From Alphaproteobacteria bacterium (GTDB lineage Bacteria; Pseudomonadota; Alphaproteobacteria; Micropepsales; Micropepsaceae), in the NCBI GenBank assembly GCA_016125165.1, contig WGMH01000010.1, positions 28,460 to 92,459 on the forward strand: a DNA stretch of 64,000 nucleotides. Direction: 5' to 3'. Of this stretch, positions 61,752-64,000 are shown one piece after another. Within the stretch, counting starts at the first letter, position 1. Every line of letters starts with the position of its first letter. Under the pieces are notes generated by a model. It was given only the letters and a program-made list of their open reading frames with translations. It made no database searches and was not told the origin of the DNA. The translations under genes and the position numbers were made by a program.

Positions 61752-62533
61752 TGCGGGTTGTCATACTCACATCGCTGGAACGCAGCACGGCATCCTTGGC
61801 GATTCCACGCCTGTTGCTGTCGACCCATGATCTGGCAGGGGTCATTTTTGCTGATAGCGGCGCCCCCGCCGGTTGGCGCAAGCGCCTGTCGAAGATCCGC
61901 CGCATCGGGCTCCTCGGCGCATTGAATGGTATCCGCATGCGTCCGTGGTTTGATGACGAGCCTGCGGCGCAGCTAGCCATTCGTTCCATATCGGATCTCT
62001 GCCACGAAGCGCATGTTCCGTTGATCCGTGTTCCATCAATTGGAAGCACTGAAACTGAAGCGGCGTTACGTCACTTTGATGCTGACCTCGGGCTGTCTTT
62101 GGGCAATGGTTACATCCCAGAGCGCATATTCTCCATCCCCAAAGACGGCATGCTGAATATCCACCACGAACTCCTCCCGGAATTTCGAGGCGCGCAATCC
62201 ATCCTGTGGCAAATTTACTGCGGTTCTGATCGAACGGGTTACACAGTTCACCGCATCAACAAGGCGATTGACGGTGGCGACATTCTTTTTCGCGCGGAGG
62301 TGCCCATACCGTATTGCGCTTCGCTGCATGAGACGGTGGTCGAAGGGCGCATGCAGCTTTTGCTGTCAAGCATGGACGGTTTGATCCAGGTGCTCGACGA
62401 TTTCGCAAGGCTTGCTCGACAATCGGTTCCGCAAGGTGCTGGCCGATCGTATACTACGCCGTCATTCGGGCAGTTTCTGACGATGCTCTACCGGCACCGC
62501 CAATTGCGCGGTGCCGGCAAGAGCAAAGTATAG
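61751..62533 (+). CDS. Formyltransferase-family protein
   Basis: A 260-residue relative of sugar and methionyl-tRNA formyltransferases. The catalytic set is seen in SLGNGYIPERIF (Asn), GMLNIHHELLPEFRGAQSI (His; the HxxLLPxxRG motif) and RINKAIDGGDILF (Asp). It lacks the C-terminal tRNA-binding domain of Fmt, so a sugar amine is a likelier target. It is coupled by TGATG to the deacetylase: removing an acetyl and adding a formyl group to the same amine would be consistent. GTG 61748, one codon earlier, is equally possible. Confidence 0.85.
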   Translation: MRVVILTSLERSTASLAIPRLLLSTHDLAGVIFADSGAPAGWRKRLSKIRRIGLLGALNGIRMRPWFDDEPAAQLAIRSISDLCHEAHVPLIRVPSIGSTETEAALRHFDADLGLSLGNGYIPERIFSIPKDGMLNIHHELLPEFRGAQSILWQIYCGSDRTGYTVHRINKAIDGGDILFRAEVPIPYCASLHETVVEGRMQLLLSSMDGLIQVLDDFARLARQSVPQGAGRSYTTPSFGQFLTMLYRHRQLRGAGKSKV

Positions 62534-62538
62534 GTCAC

Positions 62539-63282
62539 TCAGAGTACAGTCAGCATGCTCGCAACGAGCGGATGGCGCACAATGTCCGCATCGCCAAGCC
62601 GCACAACAGAGATTTCCTCCACGCGCTCCAGACGGTCGGCAATATCACCAAGGCCAGACAGACCGCTTAGAAGATCGCTCTGATCCGGGTCACCCGTCAG
62701 CACCATGGTTGAGCGCCAGCCAAGACGCGTGAGAAGCATTTTCAATTGTCCATAGGTACAGTTTTGCGCTTCGTCGATCACGACGAAGCAGTTGTTGAGC
62801 GTGCGGCCGCGCATGTAAGCAACCGGCGCAATCTCAATCACCCCTTCTGCAAGGAGCGACTTGAGTCGCTTCGTGCCAAGTCGCTCGGTGAGCGCGTCAT
62901 AGAGAGGACGCAGATACGGCGCCAGCTTGTCTTGAAGATCGCCGGGCAGAAAGCCAAGGCTTTCGCCCGCTTCTACGGCCGGGCGGGACAACAATATCCG
63001 TCCAACGCGATTCTGTTCCAGTGCTTCAACGGCTTTTGCGATGGCGATGTAAGTCTTTCCGGTTCCTGCGGGGCCCAGCGCCAGTACCACAGAGCGCTCG
63101 TCCATGGCATCAATGAGGTGCTGCTGCAGCGGGCTCATCGCCCGGATGTTTTTGACGTATTTGAAGTCTCGATTGTCACTGTCTAGCGGCGACCAACCGC
63201 CATTTCCGGGAAAGAGTGGGTGAACATTGGCTTGTTCATGCTGCTGATCACGATGCTTTCGACGCGCAATACGCTTTGCCAT
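62539..63282 (-). CDS. PhoH-family ATPase
   Basis: A 247-residue P-loop ATPase of the PhoH group: Walker A ALGPAGTGKTYIAIA, then RILLSRPAVEAGESLGFLPGDLQDKLAPYLRPLYDAL, Walker B FVVIDEAQNCT, and GDPDQSDLL. The N-terminal ~35 residues are basic and lack the KH/PIN domain seen in other PhoH types. Members are linked to RNA metabolism. It converges on the formyltransferase gene with five bases between. Confidence 0.93.
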   Translation of the reverse strand: MAKRIARRKHRDQQHEQANVHPLFPGNGGWSPLDSDNRDFKYVKNIRAMSPLQQHLIDAMDERSVVLALGPAGTGKTYIAIAKAVEALEQNRVGRILLSRPAVEAGESLGFLPGDLQDKLAPYLRPLYDALTERLGTKRLKSLLAEGVIEIAPVAYMRGRTLNNCFVVIDEAQNCTYGQLKMLLTRLGWRSTMVLTGDPDQSDLLSGLSGLGDIADRLERVEEISVVRLGDADIVRHPLVASMLTVL

Positions 63283-63471
63283 GGAGACTCCCTGGTCAAC
63301 GACACAACAGATGCGGTGGTGCAGATGTTTGGGCGGGCGAGAAGGGGCGCGCTAAGCGCGGGATTGGCATTCGGATGTGTGCAGCTTTGCACCAATCTGC
63401 CCCCAGGCCACGACGAATCAATCAGCCTGACTTCAGGGTAATGTTTTTTGGCTGAAGCGTCTTGCGAGATC

Positions 63472-63936
63472 TCAGGTTCCTGCGCGCGCCCGGAACATTT
63501 TGTTTGCAATGCCCAGCGCCCCAAGCAGCATCAGCCAAAGCATGAAAGCGCCAATGTGCTCGTTAAGAAATGCGAAGATTGTAAGACGGGTTTCAAACGC
63601 GTCCGCTAAGCTATGGCCCGTCAATGTGCGAATTGCTGGAAGCAGGGTGCGGTAGTCAGCAGGGACTTCGCCATCGCCGGCAAGATTTCGGGCATTTGCT
63701 GGTACCTCCCTGCCAATCAATCGGGCAATCTGCACATACATCAACGCCGCTTTTCGGTCGCCTGTGCCGAGCGCCCGATTGATGTGGGTCTGAAGTTCGC
63801 TTGAGGATGTTGAAATGCGCAATTCCCGGGCAATTGCCTCATCTCTAGAGATTGAAATGCGTGTATCCGTCCCTGCCATAATGGCGATGATAGCCAATGT
63901 GAGGACTAGCAGAAGCTGCGTGGGATGGTGACGCAT
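63472..63936 (-). CDS. Uncharacterised membrane protein
   Basis: A 154-residue protein with an N-terminal helix (LLLVLTLAIIAIMAG; possibly a signal peptide), a middle soluble part with DEAIARELRISTSSSELQTHIN and MYVQIARLIGREVPANA, and a C-terminal helix (IGAFMLWLMLLGALGIANKMF). I recognise no family. It is followed after 189 bases by phoH on the same strand; that gap holds only a few weak stems and a T-run. The last 64 bases of the window hold nothing I can identify. Confidence 0.55.
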   Translation of the reverse strand: MRHHPTQLLLVLTLAIIAIMAGTDTRISISRDEAIARELRISTSSSELQTHINRALGTGDRKAALMYVQIARLIGREVPANARNLAGDGEVPADYRTLLPAIRTLTGHSLADAFETRLTIFAFLNEHIGAFMLWLMLLGALGIANKMFRARAGT

Positions 63937-64000
63937 GGAACGGGGCAGGGCTCGTGGGCGATGATGTTTGCCGTTTGATGCGGCTTGCGTATCCTGACGG

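Noticed and set aside
63220..63441. 73-residue plus-strand frame beside the phoH start
   Set aside because: It overlaps the phoH N terminus in antisense and has no ribosome site or recognisable features.

Overview
This 64 kb window is a dense, GC-rich stretch of an alphaproteobacterial chromosome. The lineage call rests on several features: a CcrM-type GANTC methyltransferase, an F0 ATP synthase operon (atpI-B-E-b'-b) carrying both b and b' and lacking the F1 genes, a small DUF3126 gene, the order mutY/DUF721/dsbA/smc, an alphaproteobacterial-type LexA box (GAAC-N7-GAAC), and an NAD regulator next to nadABC. I cannot assign a genus. No tRNA, rRNA, CRISPR array, prophage or insertion sequence was seen, and no gap between genes exceeds about 300 bp.

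Layout. 1-7.0 kb: 3' end of aspS, an SpoIIAA/STAS-like gene, the F0 operon on the minus strand with a strong promoter at 3446-3474, and smc. 7.0-11.5 kb: a dsbA-like gene and DUF721 gene, diverging from mutY; then ccrM with seven GANTC sites in 91 bp at its 5' side, and rnhB. 11.5-14 kb: an ECF sigma factor between two small membrane proteins, then an SplB-like radical SAM gene whose promoter spacer contains an exact LexA box. 14-19.9 kb: a glycosyltransferase, then a minus-strand run of globin, MoaD-like ubiquitin-fold protein, Asp-box beta-propeller, moaB, soluble lytic transglycosylase and a family-4 uracil-DNA glycosylase that lacks the usual iron-sulfur cysteines. 20-30 kb: ETF-ubiquinone oxidoreductase, TPR protein and ispE; ispB; DUF2007, methyltransferase and VOC protein; glyQ and glyS. 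30-36 kb: MAPEG protein, ppdK, cell-wall hydrolase and two SDR enzymes.

36-44 kb is an NAD and envelope region. nadA-nadB-nadC lies behind a promoter bracketed by two palindromic operators, and the probable cognate regulator (NrtR/NadQ type) lies 2 kb away in an operon with a tyrosine/dual-specificity phosphatase and an HD hydrolase. Two related outer-membrane beta-barrel genes sit between them. 44-51 kb: a Lon-like AAA protease, a universal stress protein with an FNR/FixK-type box, a TSUP permease and a tandem pair of ketoacyl synthase III paralogues. 50-64 kb: a PAS histidine kinase, queC-queE, a sulfatase, a nitroreductase, cysE, an amine-oxidase-like flavoprotein, DUF3126, a compact RND-like membrane protein without porter domains, a coupled deacetylase/formyltransferase pair, and phoH.

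The most interesting non-gene structure is a dispersed family of about 34-48 bp palindromes (9.6, 30.1, 30.6-30.7 and 36.0-36.1 kb). Ends are conserved, stems vary with compensatory changes, and three of the four sites carry inverted pairs with the same polarity. Other regulatory candidates are the nad operators, the LexA box, the GANTC cluster, abutting palindromes in front of the propeller/MoaD operon, and the FNR-like box.
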